Positions 26,874 to 35,849 of a stretch of 64,000 bases of DNA are shown piece after piece (positions within the stretch are counted from its first letter, which is position 1; the number at the start of each line of letters is the position of its first letter). The stretch is from the NCBI GenBank assembly GCA_002478865.1, contig DLJZ01000014.1, forward strand, positions 145,534 to 209,533, written 5' to 3'. Under the pieces are notes generated by a model. That model did no database searches, had not been told where the DNA came from, and saw only the letters and a program-made list of their open reading frames with translations. The stretch is from Hungatella sp. UBA7603. GTDB taxonomy: Bacteria > Bacillota > Clostridia > Lachnospirales > Lachnospiraceae. The position numbers were made by a program, and so were the translations under genes.

Positions 26874-26959
26874 GTATGTAATTAAAACAGTTGTTATGTA
26901 AATATATCAATATGCGTTCGATACCAATATGAATTCGTCATGAATCCACTCTGTTTCAA

Positions 26960-28783
26960 TTATTTAGACAATCCAACACCCGGTCCAACTGCCTTTGATG
27001 GGCTTTGAGCAGGCGCAGTCGTTTCCGCCTGGGAAGCTTGATTGGTTCCGCTTCCATTGGCAGGCTGGTCAGTCGATGCCTGAGATTCTGGAGTCTGAGC
27101 GTCCTGGTTACTTTGAGGTGTAACGGTACATACACCATTAGAATCTGCAGTATAAGAAACTCCATTAAGATCAAATGTAGTAGAGACTGCCATCTTTCCA
27201 TCAGAAGGATTCAGATAATACTGTGCTCCATTGATCAGAGACATGCCTGTTGCCATGCTGCCGCCCTCTTTGAAGTAATACCATGATCCATCAATCTGTC
27301 TCCACCCAACGGTCATCTTACCAGAAGAGGTGCTTAGATAGTATTTGGTGCCTCTATCGTCAAGCCAGCCAGTCTGCATCTTTCCTTCATTAGACAGATA
27401 GTACCAGGTATTATCCACATTAGTCCAGCCAGATGCCATACCGCCGTTTTGGTTGAAGTAATACCAAGTATCACCCATCTTTGACCAACCAGTCGTAACA
27501 GCACCACTGTCAGCTAAGAAATACTTTGTATTTCCTTCTGTAAACCAGCCAGTAGCCATAACTCCATCATTATTTAAATAGTATCTTTTGCCGTTAAGAT
27601 CTTTCCAACCAGTAGACATAACACCGTCGTCCTGAAGATGATACCATTTGTTGTCTAAGCTCTTCCAGCCTGTTACCATCTGACCTGAAGATTCGTTTAG
27701 GTAATACCGTTTTCCATCAATGGTTGACCAGCCAGAAACCATAGAACCATCGGAGTTTAAGTAGTAGCGGGAGTTATTATCTGTAAGCCAGCCAGTATTC
27801 ATCACACCGTTTCCATTAAAGAAATACCATCTGTCAGAAAGCTGCTTCCAACCAGTGGACATGCGGCCAGAGGTTTCATCAAGGTGATACCGCTGACTAT
27901 CCTTATCGAGCCAACCGGTAGCTGCCTGCCCTTCTCCGTTCATATAGAACATCCCCGTACCATCGTTAATCCAACTGTCCTTTTGGATCGAATAGTTCTG
28001 GTAGTAATAAGTTTTTCCACCAATGGTTCTCCAAAGGTTTCCAGGAAGTTTAGGAGTCAAATCCTTATAAAGGAAATCAATATCCACGTTTCCATTGATG
28101 CCCTGAATGGACCCGGTACTGGTAACCTGCCACATAATAGGATCCTGAAATTTGTGGACAGCCTCATAACGGGCAACCCAAACATCTCGCTTCATCTTAG
28201 ATAAATCAATCTTATTGGTCAGCCAGTAATCGTTGGCATAAACAATTGGATAATATCCAGCTTCTTGAATCCGGTCGCAAAATGCATTTATAATGTCACT
28301 GACCTGGCTTGGAGGAAGACTTCCAAGAGTAGCGCTGTCCTCTGCATCAAATGCGATGGGAAAAGAAATGGGATAATCCTTAACCAGATTCAGGACAAAA
28401 TCCGCCTCTTCCCTGGCCATATCAGGAGTTGTAGCCAGTGAATAGATATATGCACCTACTTTAATACCAGCACCAGAAGCGCCCTTGACATTGGTGTAAA
28501 AATTAGGATCAATTACACCTTTAGATCTGGTACCCAACATTACAAAATTCACATCATTGGCAGCTACAGCTGACCAGTCTATATTACCTTGCCATCTGGA
28601 AACATCAATACCTCTTGCGATAACCCGATCCAGTACAGTGCCATCTTTCATCTGGTAGGAACCATTTACTCGTTCATAGCTAGCTGCCCAGGAATTCATC
28701 GCAGGATAAAATCCGGCCGATAACCCCATGAATGCGCAAAGTGTGGCTGTGGCAAACCGCATAATTAATTTTTTATGTCTCAA
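26960..28783 (-). CDS. secreted GH25 muramidase with about a dozen CW-binding repeats
   Basis: The start is TTG (complement of 28781-28783), seven bases behind AAGGAGG; the next in-frame ATG (28760-28762) is too far from that site. The 607-residue protein has a signal peptide. A GH25 catalytic domain (about residues 55-250) follows, with RGIDVSRWQGNIDW, FPIAFDAEDSA carrying the catalytic acids, and DIDFLYKD at its end. About twelve tandem CW_binding repeats (GW plus YYL/YYF spacing) cover residues 265-550, then a Gln/Thr/Ser/Pro-rich tail. It should cleave the MurNAc-GlcNAc bond of peptidoglycan while bound to choline-bearing wall. Its neighbour, the LicC-LicA fusion, supports choline as ligand. 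Confidence 0.92.
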   Translation of the reverse strand: MRHKKLIMRFATATLCAFMGLSAGFYPAMNSWAASYERVNGSYQMKDGTVLDRVIARGIDVSRWQGNIDWSAVAANDVNFVMLGTRSKGVIDPNFYTNVKGASGAGIKVGAYIYSLATTPDMAREEADFVLNLVKDYPISFPIAFDAEDSATLGSLPPSQVSDIINAFCDRIQEAGYYPIVYANDYWLTNKIDLSKMKRDVWVARYEAVHKFQDPIMWQVTSTGSIQGINGNVDIDFLYKDLTPKLPGNLWRTIGGKTYYYQNYSIQKDSWINDGTGMFYMNGEGQAATGWLDKDSQRYHLDETSGRMSTGWKQLSDRWYFFNGNGVMNTGWLTDNNSRYYLNSDGSMVSGWSTIDGKRYYLNESSGQMVTGWKSLDNKWYHLQDDGVMSTGWKDLNGKRYYLNNDGVMATGWFTEGNTKYFLADSGAVTTGWSKMGDTWYYFNQNGGMASGWTNVDNTWYYLSNEGKMQTGWLDDRGTKYYLSTSSGKMTVGWRQIDGSWYYFKEGGSMATGMSLINGAQYYLNPSDGKMAVSTTFDLNGVSYTADSNGVCTVTPQSNQDAQTPESQASTDQPANGSGTNQASQAETTAPAQSPSKAVGPGVGLSK

Positions 28784-28843
28784 AACAAAACCTCCTTATC
28801 GCTGGTGCTTTTAGTAATTCAGTGACGTTTATGAAATAAATGC

Positions 28844-28881
28844 AAAAAAGTGGGCATCTGCGCCGAGGTGCAGATACCCAC
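28844..28881 (-). terminator. terminator of the minus-strand CW-repeat gene
   Basis: GTGGGCATCTGC (28850-28861) pairs with GCAGATACCCAC (28870-28881) with one G-U. Read on the minus strand the stem is followed by TTTTTT, a standard rho-independent terminator between the two minus-strand surface-protein genes. Confidence 0.85.
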
Positions 28882-28902
28882 ACAGATACTAAATCAGACC
28901 AA

Positions 28903-30036
28903 TCAGCCAGGACCAGTTGTTAGTCCAGGAGACAGTTGATATGCGCCGCCGTTGTTGGAAGAATTCGAGGAGCCGCCTCCAGGTGTGTCATTTGAGGTGC
29001 TGCCCGGTGTTCCGCTTAAAGAATTATTTCCCGTTGTACCACCTCCGGAAGAAGACCCTCCCGGTCCGCCAGCTCCAGAGCCAGAACCAGAACCTGAGTT
29101 GTTAGTCCCTCCTGGCGTTGTATTTGTATTGCTAGGAGTGGAGCCAGAAGAATTTCCTCCTGTAGTTGAGGAAGAAGGAGTTCCGTTATTGTTCTGATAC
29201 GCCCCATTAGAAGCAAAGGAATAACTTTTTCCATCAATGGTAAGAGTAGTATTTGTAGCCATCTTACCGGTAGAAGGATCAAGATAATAATAAACATTAG
29301 AAAGTTGGATCCACCCAGTCGACATGTGTCCGGAATCATTGAAATAGTACCAGGAACCTTCAATCTGCTTCCAGCCATGTGCCATCTTGCCATTGCTTGA
29401 ATCCATATAATACTTGTTGGAGCCGTCACTGAGCCACCCAGTCATCATCTTGCCTAAAGTAGACTTGGAATCCCCATTGAGATAGTAATAAGAATTATCA
29501 ATCTGTTTCCAGCCAGTAATCATCTTGCCGTCGGAGCCGAAATAGAACCAGTCATTTTTTACCTGACCCCATCCAATGACACATTTCCCATCATCTTTAA
29601 AATAGTACCAGGCGCCGTCCATTTCCCGCCAGCCAGTAGCCATGGCGCCGTCGCCCTTCATGTAATAATAATCATTGCCTATTTTAAGCCAACCCTTTAC
29701 AAGGATTCCTGTATCATCCATGAGATAATAATATTTCCCGCCATTTTGAATCCATTTTGTTGCCATGGATCCATTGGAGTGAAAATAGTACCAGTTTCCG
29801 TTAATCTGCTTCCAGCCGCTCGCCATAAAGCCGGTTGAAAGGTCAAGAAAATAAAATTTGCCGTCAGATGTCTTGACCCATCCTTTATGAATAGACCCAT
29901 CTTGGTCGATGTATTTCCACTGAGAACCCTCTGAAACCCATCCGGTAGCAGCCCATGCCGTGCCGGCAGGTATCAGTGAAGCGGTTCCTACAAGTCCAGC
30001 CAATAAAAGAGCCGTAACCTTTTTTCCATATCGCAT
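28903..30036 (-). CDS. secreted CW-binding-repeat protein with Gly/Ser/Thr-rich tail
   Basis: The start is the ATG ending at 30036, preceded on the minus strand by AGGAGG. The earlier in-frame ATG at 30063 precedes that site and is rejected. The 377 residues comprise a signal peptide ending in TAWA, about eleven CW_binding repeats (for example ASGWKQINGNWYYFHSNG) to about residue 270, and a low-complexity tail of Gly, Ser, Asn, Thr and Pro. No catalytic domain is present. It may be a structural surface or adhesion protein bound through choline. The tail could be flexible or glycosylated, which is inference. Confidence 0.88.
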   Translation of the reverse strand: MRYGKKVTALLLAGLVGTASLIPAGTAWAATGWVSEGSQWKYIDQDGSIHKGWVKTSDGKFYFLDLSTGFMASGWKQINGNWYYFHSNGSMATKWIQNGGKYYYLMDDTGILVKGWLKIGNDYYYMKGDGAMATGWREMDGAWYYFKDDGKCVIGWGQVKNDWFYFGSDGKMITGWKQIDNSYYYLNGDSKSTLGKMMTGWLSDGSNKYYMDSSNGKMAHGWKQIEGSWYYFNDSGHMSTGWIQLSNVYYYLDPSTGKMATNTTLTIDGKSYSFASNGAYQNNNGTPSSSTTGGNSSGSTPSNTNTTPGGTNNSGSGSGSGAGGPGGSSSGGGTTGNNSLSGTPGSTSNDTPGGGSSNSSNNGGAYQLSPGLTTGPG

Positions 30037-30083
30037 ACCGTTCTCTTCCTCCTGTTCTATCATAACTATTTACACATATTGCC

Positions 30084-30092
30084 ATTATAGCA
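30084..30092 (-). promoter_or_regulatory. extended -10 promoter for the minus-strand CW-repeat gene
   Basis: On the minus strand the sequence reads TGCTATAAT, a perfect TATAAT with TG extension, 48 bases ahead of the start at 30036. No clear -35 is seen. Confidence 0.55.
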
Positions 30093-30152
30093 TAGGAGCA
30101 GCTGGAAAACCTAAACATTTTATTACGATTTGCAGACAAATTTCCAAAAATG

Positions 30153-31979
30153 TCATACTAATACAATTTCACCGCATTTTTTATAGTAGTTCTTAGCGTA
30201 TCGGTACATGATTAGGGTATATTCGCCAAATTCCTCACCAAGAGATGCCTTATAAATAGCCCAAAGGCTCCATAAAAATCCTCCAAGAGCCATATATGCA
30301 TACACGGTAAACCGTTCCTCCATAGAAGGTTCACGTTCAAAATAAGTCTCAATCAGCCCATCCGTCTGCTCTTCATTATAATAGGAATAAATCGAGCACA
30401 TGGCAATGTCCACCAAAGGATCGCACATTCCAGCATACTCCCAGTCAATCAACCTGATTTCTCCATTAGGCAGTATGAGGAAATTATCCACCACCGTATC
30501 CAGATGGGAGAGAACCTTTTCATGCCCCAGCCCGTCAAGCTGGTCTAAAAGCTCTTTCATGTAACCACGCACCAAGTTATAATCATCAAACAATATATCA
30601 CCATGAGCCTTACAAAGCTTCTCATAGAACTCAATTCTCTCCTTAAAATCAAAGGAATGGGGAACCTTTAAGCCAGATTGATGAAATTTACGAACAAGCC
30701 TCATACACCGCTTGATTTCATCTTCATTTTCAGGATCTGCATTTTGAGCTCCTTCGTAAAACTCCGCAATCTTATATCCTGTTTCCCCACTAAAGTAAAC
30801 GATCTTTTCCGTAATCCCCAGATCGTGGGTGGCATCATAAACATCTTTTTCTTGCTGCCTGTTGATTAAAAGCTCAGTCCCAGGCCCTGGGATCCGGCAG
30901 ATATAATGGCGGTCCTTAATTTTAAATAGAAATGATTTATTCGTCATTCCAGCTTTTAGACAACGAATCTCTGTAATTTCAGATTCAGGAACCTCAAATA
31001 CCTTAGAAACCAATTCCATGGCCTCGTTATCAGAATGACGCTGATATTTCACATCAAACTGGCGAAGCTCCTCTAGATTTTCAAACTCATAGACTTCATC
31101 CGCTTGCCTACGGTTGATATACAGATCAATTTCCTGCTTTGCCTCCGGCACATCAGGCAACCTTTTCGCCGCCTCCCCAGATAATATTTCCATATAAACA
31201 TTCTCCCAGTAAAACTGCTCTGTCCCAGGAAGATGGTAATATTCTTCTAAAACTGGTAGAAATTTACTGGAAAATGATTTTGAGAAAAAGGCAGGCCCAT
31301 ACATTACCCACTGGTCTTTACCTCCCACAAATACATTAAGAATGCGTCCCTTCTTATTATAATCAAGACACCATTCTGAAGTTTCTCCTTCCATATAAGA
31401 GGAGGAATACCATGCACCTCCTTCATAAGTATGGTACATGTTATGTCTCATCCAGTTATCCGAGGAAAGAACGTACATGTTTTTATCACGGAAAAGTTCT
31501 CTGGCTTGATAAATGGTGGTAAGTGTGTTTTTCTTGGAATATTCTGAATTATATAAAAGCTTGACTTGATATTTATCAATAAGGTATTCAAATTTTTCTT
31601 TCAAATATCCTACCACAATGGTGATATCAGTGATTCCAACCTCATGAAGCTGGCGAATCTGACGCTCAATCATGCGCTCTCCAAAAACCTCTAAAAGTCC
31701 TTTGGGTGTTTCAAAGGTAAGAGGAACAAAGCGAGAACCAAAGCCGGCAGCGATAATGATTGCGCCGTCTACCTTGTTTGCTTCTAATAGAGATTGACCC
31801 TTAGGCAAAAGTTGATAGGAATCATTTCCTTTGTTAATTGAAATGAGCTGCTTGTCCAAACACTCCTTTACCAAACTATTGGCAGTTCCAAGGGAAATAT
31901 GGAGCTCCTTAGCCAGCTCTCTCTGTGTAACAGCTGGGTTCTCATAGATTGAGCGGCAGATAATAACGTTACGATCCAT
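30153..31979 (-). CDS. HTH - phosphocholine cytidylyltransferase (LicC) - choline kinase (LicA) fusion
   Basis: The 608-residue product joins three domains. Residues 1-68 form a winged helix-turn-helix (TQRELAKELHISLGTANSLV). Residues 72-310 are a nucleotidyltransferase like LicC (IIIAAGFGSRFVPLTFETPK, then LSSDNWMRHN). Residues 325-600 are a choline/ethanolamine-kinase fold (LKAGMTNKSFLFKI, catalytic LSHLDTVVDNFLI near 486-498, metal site LIDWEYAG near 509-516). It should phosphorylate choline and activate it as CDP-choline for decorating a surface polymer. Its genes on both sides encode CW-repeat proteins, the expected users of that choline. The HTH suggests self-regulation or choline-responsive control. 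ACGGAGG supports the start. Confidence 0.88.
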   Translation of the reverse strand: MDRNVIICRSIYENPAVTQRELAKELHISLGTANSLVKECLDKQLISINKGNDSYQLLPKGQSLLEANKVDGAIIIAAGFGSRFVPLTFETPKGLLEVFGERMIERQIRQLHEVGITDITIVVGYLKEKFEYLIDKYQVKLLYNSEYSKKNTLTTIYQARELFRDKNMYVLSSDNWMRHNMYHTYEGGAWYSSSYMEGETSEWCLDYNKKGRILNVFVGGKDQWVMYGPAFFSKSFSSKFLPVLEEYYHLPGTEQFYWENVYMEILSGEAAKRLPDVPEAKQEIDLYINRRQADEVYEFENLEELRQFDVKYQRHSDNEAMELVSKVFEVPESEITEIRCLKAGMTNKSFLFKIKDRHYICRIPGPGTELLINRQQEKDVYDATHDLGITEKIVYFSGETGYKIAEFYEGAQNADPENEDEIKRCMRLVRKFHQSGLKVPHSFDFKERIEFYEKLCKAHGDILFDDYNLVRGYMKELLDQLDGLGHEKVLSHLDTVVDNFLILPNGEIRLIDWEYAGMCDPLVDIAMCSIYSYYNEEQTDGLIETYFEREPSMEERFTVYAYMALGGFLWSLWAIYKASLGEEFGEYTLIMYRYAKNYYKKCGEIVLV

Positions 31980-32173
31980 AGCAGTAAAACCTCCGTGTAT
32001 AAAGTATATGATTTAGGATGATGTTCAATATTATAGTGAAAATGTAATTATGTGAACATTATACCATCGAATTGGTAAAAATCAATATTAGATTCATAAT
32101 AAAATATTAATAGAAAAAAGCGACATTAAGCCATGTTTCCACAAAAACGAGAGTTATGTATACATAAAAATAC

Positions 32174-32207
32174 AATCTTTACAAAATAATCCAATTTCGT
32201 AAAGATT
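32174..32207. promoter_or_regulatory. inverted repeat in the divergent intergenic region, operator candidate
   Basis: AATCTTTAC (32174-32182) and GTAAAGATT (32199-32207) are perfect inverted copies with a 16-base spacer. The pair lies between the divergently transcribed LicC-LicA fusion and the CW-repeat gene, 52 bases before the -10 box at 32259. The centre-to-centre distance suits a dimeric DNA-binding protein; the HTH of the fusion protein is one candidate. The remaining bases of the 31980-32449 gap hold only the promoter and ribosome binding site. Confidence 0.5.
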
Positions 32208-32258
32208 ATGTAAGAAAATGAACAGATAAAAGTTATAGTAATTTCCCAGTAAATGTAT

Positions 32259-32264
32259 TATAAT
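32259..32264 (+). promoter_or_regulatory. -10 box for the acidic CW-repeat protein gene
   Basis: A perfect TATAAT lies 186 bases before the ATG at 32450, giving a long A+T-rich leader. A -35 match is weak (TTATAG at 32233-32238, spacing 20). Confidence 0.4.
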
Positions 32265-32449
32265 GTACCATGTGATGGAGGAATTGATAGCTTCTGCCGG
32301 AAATGTTAATTTTTTCCGTTTTTCGCAAAATATGCAAAAAATGTAAAAAAAGTATTGATAATTTCCATTTGACGAAGTATAATTACCTCGTAATGCTATT
32401 AGGAATTTCAGAAAAGTATTTCAAAGAGAAAAAGGAGAGTGCATTAATT

Positions 32450-34162
32450 ATGAGAAAGCAAACTAAATTAGTTGCTGTATTATCTACAGCAGCACTTCTT
32501 GCATTAGGTGCTTCCATGTCTTCTTTCGCAGCTACTGGCTGGCAGGAAGAAAATGGTACATGGGTATACTATGACAAGAGCGGAGATAAGGTAACAGAGA
32601 AATGGGCAAAATCAGGAGATAACTGGTTCTTCCTTAATGATGATGGTGAAATGGCTACCGACATTATCGTTGAAGATAATGATAACTACTACTATGTAGA
32701 TGAAAATGGTTCTATGGTAACTAACAAATGGGTTTCTGTTGAAAATAGTGATTACGATGGCGATGATGATGAAGATCCATTAAATCATTGGTATTATTTT
32801 GGTGCCAATGGTAAAGCTTACAAATCATCTACTACCAGCAACAGTGCATCTTTCAAAACTATTAACAGCAAAAAATATCTCTTCGATGATGAAGGTAAGA
32901 TGTTATATGGTTGGGTTGATAGTGAGAATGGCGAAAGAATTACTGGTGATGACAAATGGAAAGACGGCGACTATTATTTAGGTGATGAAAATGATGGCGC
33001 TCAGAGAATGGGCCAGTGGGAATCTATGGACATCGTAGATAGTGAATACACTGAAGTTGGCGCTGGTCTTTCAAGCAACAATACATTTGATGATGAAAAT
33101 CAGACTCGTTGGTTCTACTTCAAAACTAATGGTAAGAAGATGACTGATGAAAAAGGCAAAACCATTAATGGCAAAAAATACAGCTTTGATGAGTATGGCC
33201 GTATGAATGCTGAATGGGTTAACTTTGCAGCAACTCCTACAACAACCACAACTCCAGCAACAGCTACAACTAGCCAGGGTAATAAAGACTACACACATGA
33301 ATTCAGATACTATGGTAGTCCTGAAGATGGCGCTAGAGTAACAAAGGGTTGGTTCCAGGTTGTTCCAGATTCTTATCTGAACGAAGGTGATTATGATGAT
33401 GATTCAACAAACTGGTACTATTCTGACAAAGATGGTAAGCTTGTTGCTTCTGAAATTAAAACTATCAACGGTAAGAAATATGCATTCGATAATTTTGGCG
33501 CAATGCAGGATGGTTTAAAGGCAGTTAAGTTTGAAGGCAATAGTACTACAAAGATTGCTGAAATTCAAGGCAATGATGATATATCTGGTTCCTACTTTGA
33601 TACAGAAGATGCATTCAAGCAGAATGTTTCTGGATTATACAATACTAAAGAATATAGACTGTACTACTTTGGTAATGGTGATGATGGAGCTATGAAGACA
33701 GGTAAGCAGACTATTGACATTGATGGTGAGTCTTTCAACTTCCTGTTTAATAAATCTGGAAGCACTAAAGGCCAGGGTAAGTTTGGTGTAGATAGTGACA
33801 AGTATTATCTTGGTGGTATGTTATTAAAAGCTGATAAAGATGATAAATATTCAGTAGTTAAAACTGTAACAGATAAGACAACTGGTAAATTTACAGAAAT
33901 TACTCTTTTAACAACAGAGCAGTTCTTAGATGATGAATACATTAATGCAGAGTCTTCTTTAGAAGGCGTAAAGAATGCAAATGATTACCAGGAATACTAT
34001 GATGTAACAACTGCTATAAAAGATGCAAAAGTTAAAGGTGTTGATTTTAAAGTAGTAAATACTTCTGGTAGTGTACAGAAAAAAGCTAAAGCTAAAGATG
34101 GCGATGATCGTTACTACAAGCTTAGCGGTGAAAACATTGAGGCAGTATACGTAGAAGACTAA
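32450..34162 (+). CDS. secreted acidic protein with diverged CW-binding repeats
   Basis: The start is ATG at 32450, behind AAAGGAGAG at 32431-32439. A frame open from 32303 adds 49 residues without signal-peptide character and is rejected. The 570 residues start with a signal peptide ending in SSFAA. Repeats related to CW_binding modules follow (GWQEENGTWVYYDKSG, NKWVSVENSDYDG), separated by long Asp/Glu-rich inserts and one Thr-rich stretch near residues 262-280. The last 80 residues lack repeats. The high acidity could bind calcium or suit surface assembly, but that is inference. It is divergent from the LicC-LicA gene and ends at a strong terminator. Confidence 0.85.
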   Translation: MRKQTKLVAVLSTAALLALGASMSSFAATGWQEENGTWVYYDKSGDKVTEKWAKSGDNWFFLNDDGEMATDIIVEDNDNYYYVDENGSMVTNKWVSVENSDYDGDDDEDPLNHWYYFGANGKAYKSSTTSNSASFKTINSKKYLFDDEGKMLYGWVDSENGERITGDDKWKDGDYYLGDENDGAQRMGQWESMDIVDSEYTEVGAGLSSNNTFDDENQTRWFYFKTNGKKMTDEKGKTINGKKYSFDEYGRMNAEWVNFAATPTTTTTPATATTSQGNKDYTHEFRYYGSPEDGARVTKGWFQVVPDSYLNEGDYDDDSTNWYYSDKDGKLVASEIKTINGKKYAFDNFGAMQDGLKAVKFEGNSTTKIAEIQGNDDISGSYFDTEDAFKQNVSGLYNTKEYRLYYFGNGDDGAMKTGKQTIDIDGESFNFLFNKSGSTKGQGKFGVDSDKYYLGGMLLKADKDDKYSVVKTVTDKTTGKFTEITLLTTEQFLDDEYINAESSLEGVKNANDYQEYYDVTTAIKDAKVKGVDFKVVNTSGSVQKKAKAKDGDDRYYKLSGENIEAVYVED

Positions 34163-34185
34163 TTTTCGATTAGGCTTGACGTAAG

Positions 34186-34222
34186 AAATGAGGTGGGATC
34201 CTGAGGATCCCACCTCATTTTT
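34186..34222 (+). terminator. strong rho-independent terminator
   Basis: AAATGAGGTGGGATCC (34186-34201) pairs exactly with GGATCCCACCTCATTT (34205-34220), a 16-bp stem with a three-base loop and a T run. Confidence 0.92.
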
Positions 34223-34289
34223 ATGGTTTATTCTACTGTATGCTGTTTTTGAGCATACCAAATAAGCATCCATATCCCAACCATTTTTT

Positions 34290-35460
34290 CTATGTTGTGC
34301 AGTGAAGTATCCGGGTCCGGAACCGATTGAAGTTTCGGATGCCATAAGAACTTCGTTTTAATACTTTAATCTTGTTGTTAAATCCTTAGTAACACCGTTT
34401 GTAATGCCATATTTAAAGGCATTTAAGTTTTTCTTTCTCCAGGACTGAAACGTTTTCGCACATTTCTCGAATTCTTTAATGTCGCATCCTCTGGCATTAG
34501 AAATCCAATCATCGAATTCTTGTTGTTGGCAGCGATAGGACTCCATATGGCAGATGTCATAAAACCATTCTTTCATCATATGTGACATGCGCAGATCATC
34601 ATTATACTGGAGCATCAAATCACAGGCTTGTTTATTTTTATCTTTCAGCTTTTTATAGCGGGTCAGAATCAGTTTTCGGCTCCGTTTATAGTATTTCCTA
34701 AGATAAACGGGCATGGACTTTTGGAGTCGTTTTCAATCGTCCATGTGACCTGTCGGATGAAATGATACTTGTCTACGATGATCTTTGCATTAGGAAAGAA
34801 AGTCCGGGCCAGTTCTGCGTAGGGAAGCCACATGTCACATACAAAGAACTTTACTTTCAGCCTTTTCTTTCTTAGAATGCCTCTCCAATAATCAGCCAAA
34901 TGATTTTGAGTGCGATCTGGCAAGATATACAGAATACGGTGTTTCTGGGAATCAACGAGGATACACTGACATTTACCAGTAGAGGCATTGCCTTTAAATT
35001 CATCAATGGAAACAGCCTCAGGGAGTTTGTCTGGTATTGCATAATGGATGGTATCCAAAAGCCTTCAGATCGTTGGGACAGAAATACCAGTAAGGAGTGA
35101 AACCTGCTTGAGAGAAAATATCTGTCGAACGAGAGATATAAAGTAAAATGCCACTCTCCTAGTTTTGCGGTGATAGGAAGGAGGAAAAGAATAGTGTTCT
35201 CAAAAACGTTTTCCACAGGAAGTACAGAGATAGCGCCATTTGCGAAAGACCAGAGTGACGGTTTTTCCTTAAAAAATGATATCATCAATTTCCTGGATTC
35301 GATAGTCATGAACTCTTTTTGTTTTGCAGCCATAGCAAGGACAGATCTGCTCAGAGGATTTGGTTTCAATAAAAATTCTTAAAACGGAGTCAGCATGAAT
35401 TACTTTTATTATAAAAACATCTTTTAGTTCTAAGAAAGCCTTGCTATAATTAGGGTACAT
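34290..35460 (-). pseudogene. ISL3-family transposase, frameshifted
   Basis: The minus strand encodes ISL3 transposase pieces in several frames. An N-terminal cysteine-rich segment (CPCYGCKTKRVHDYR) is encoded near 35300. The central DDE region has SIDEFKG and IIVDKYHFIRQVTW (34700-34960). The C-terminus is KYGITNGVT, then in another frame FNNKIKVLKRSSYGIRNFNR, ending at the stop codon complementary to 34290-34292. At least three frame breaks are needed to join them, so the gene is dead. The element's 3' end reaches about 34225. The family normally makes one protein of roughly 400 residues, close to the total length here. Confidence 0.85.
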
Positions 35461-35611
35461 CTATAAGAGTTCACCTCCGTTAGCATTGAACTTTGGTCGG
35501 GGATATGTATTTAGGAGGCTTCATATAAATGTAATTTAATATAACAAAAAGAATGTTGGAAGAATGCTTTTTAAGTACACTCCAACATTCAGTATAGAAC
35601 TTTTAATAGTT

Positions 35612-35745
35612 GGTTCTATTGTATGTTGTTTTTGGGCATACGAAATAAGTCTCCATATCCCGACCATTTTTTCTATGACGTACAGTGAAGTATCGGAGTT
35701 CGAAAATTTTGAAATTGAGGATTCCATAGAAACTTCCTTTGCAAT
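35612..35745 (-). pseudogene. second ISL3 3'-end remnant
   Basis: This stretch is a diverged direct copy of 34225-34354: both share GTATG, TGTTTTT, GCATAC, CCATATCCC and ACCATTTTTTCTATG in the same order. On the minus strand it reads KGSFYGILNFKIFELRY, corresponding to KRSSYGIRNFNRFRTR of the longer copy. It is therefore the C-terminal tail and terminal sequence of another ISL3 copy, the rest being lost. A separate hairpin, GAATGTTGGA with TCCAACATTC (35551-35590), lies beside it. Confidence 0.65.
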
Positions 35746-35790
35746 TCCACATGAAATGCATTTAATAAAACTTACAGTTATAATGAAAAT

Positions 35791-35841
35791 CTCCAGCGAT
35801 AGTAAATGTGGGCTCGTAAGACACATTTATTATAGCTGGAG
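35791..35841 (+). promoter_or_regulatory. preserved hairpin of a dead IS200-like element
   Basis: Bases 35791-35810 pair with 35822-35841 over 20 positions with one G-U and one mismatch. As in the intact element at 698-750, the right arm contains the GGAGG that would serve the transposase start. The structure has outlived the coding frame behind it. Confidence 0.6.
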
Positions 35842-35849
35842 GTATCTAA

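Noticed and set aside
28952..29197. Pro/Glu-rich plus-strand open frame inside the CW-repeat gene
   Set aside because: It is antisense to the Gly/Ser/Thr-rich tail and owes its length to the biased composition of that tail.
33959..34345. 128-codon minus-strand open frame over the end of the acidic CW-repeat gene
   Set aside because: Its first part is the ISL3 transposase C-terminus read in the wrong frame, and the rest is antisense to the terminator and the real gene.
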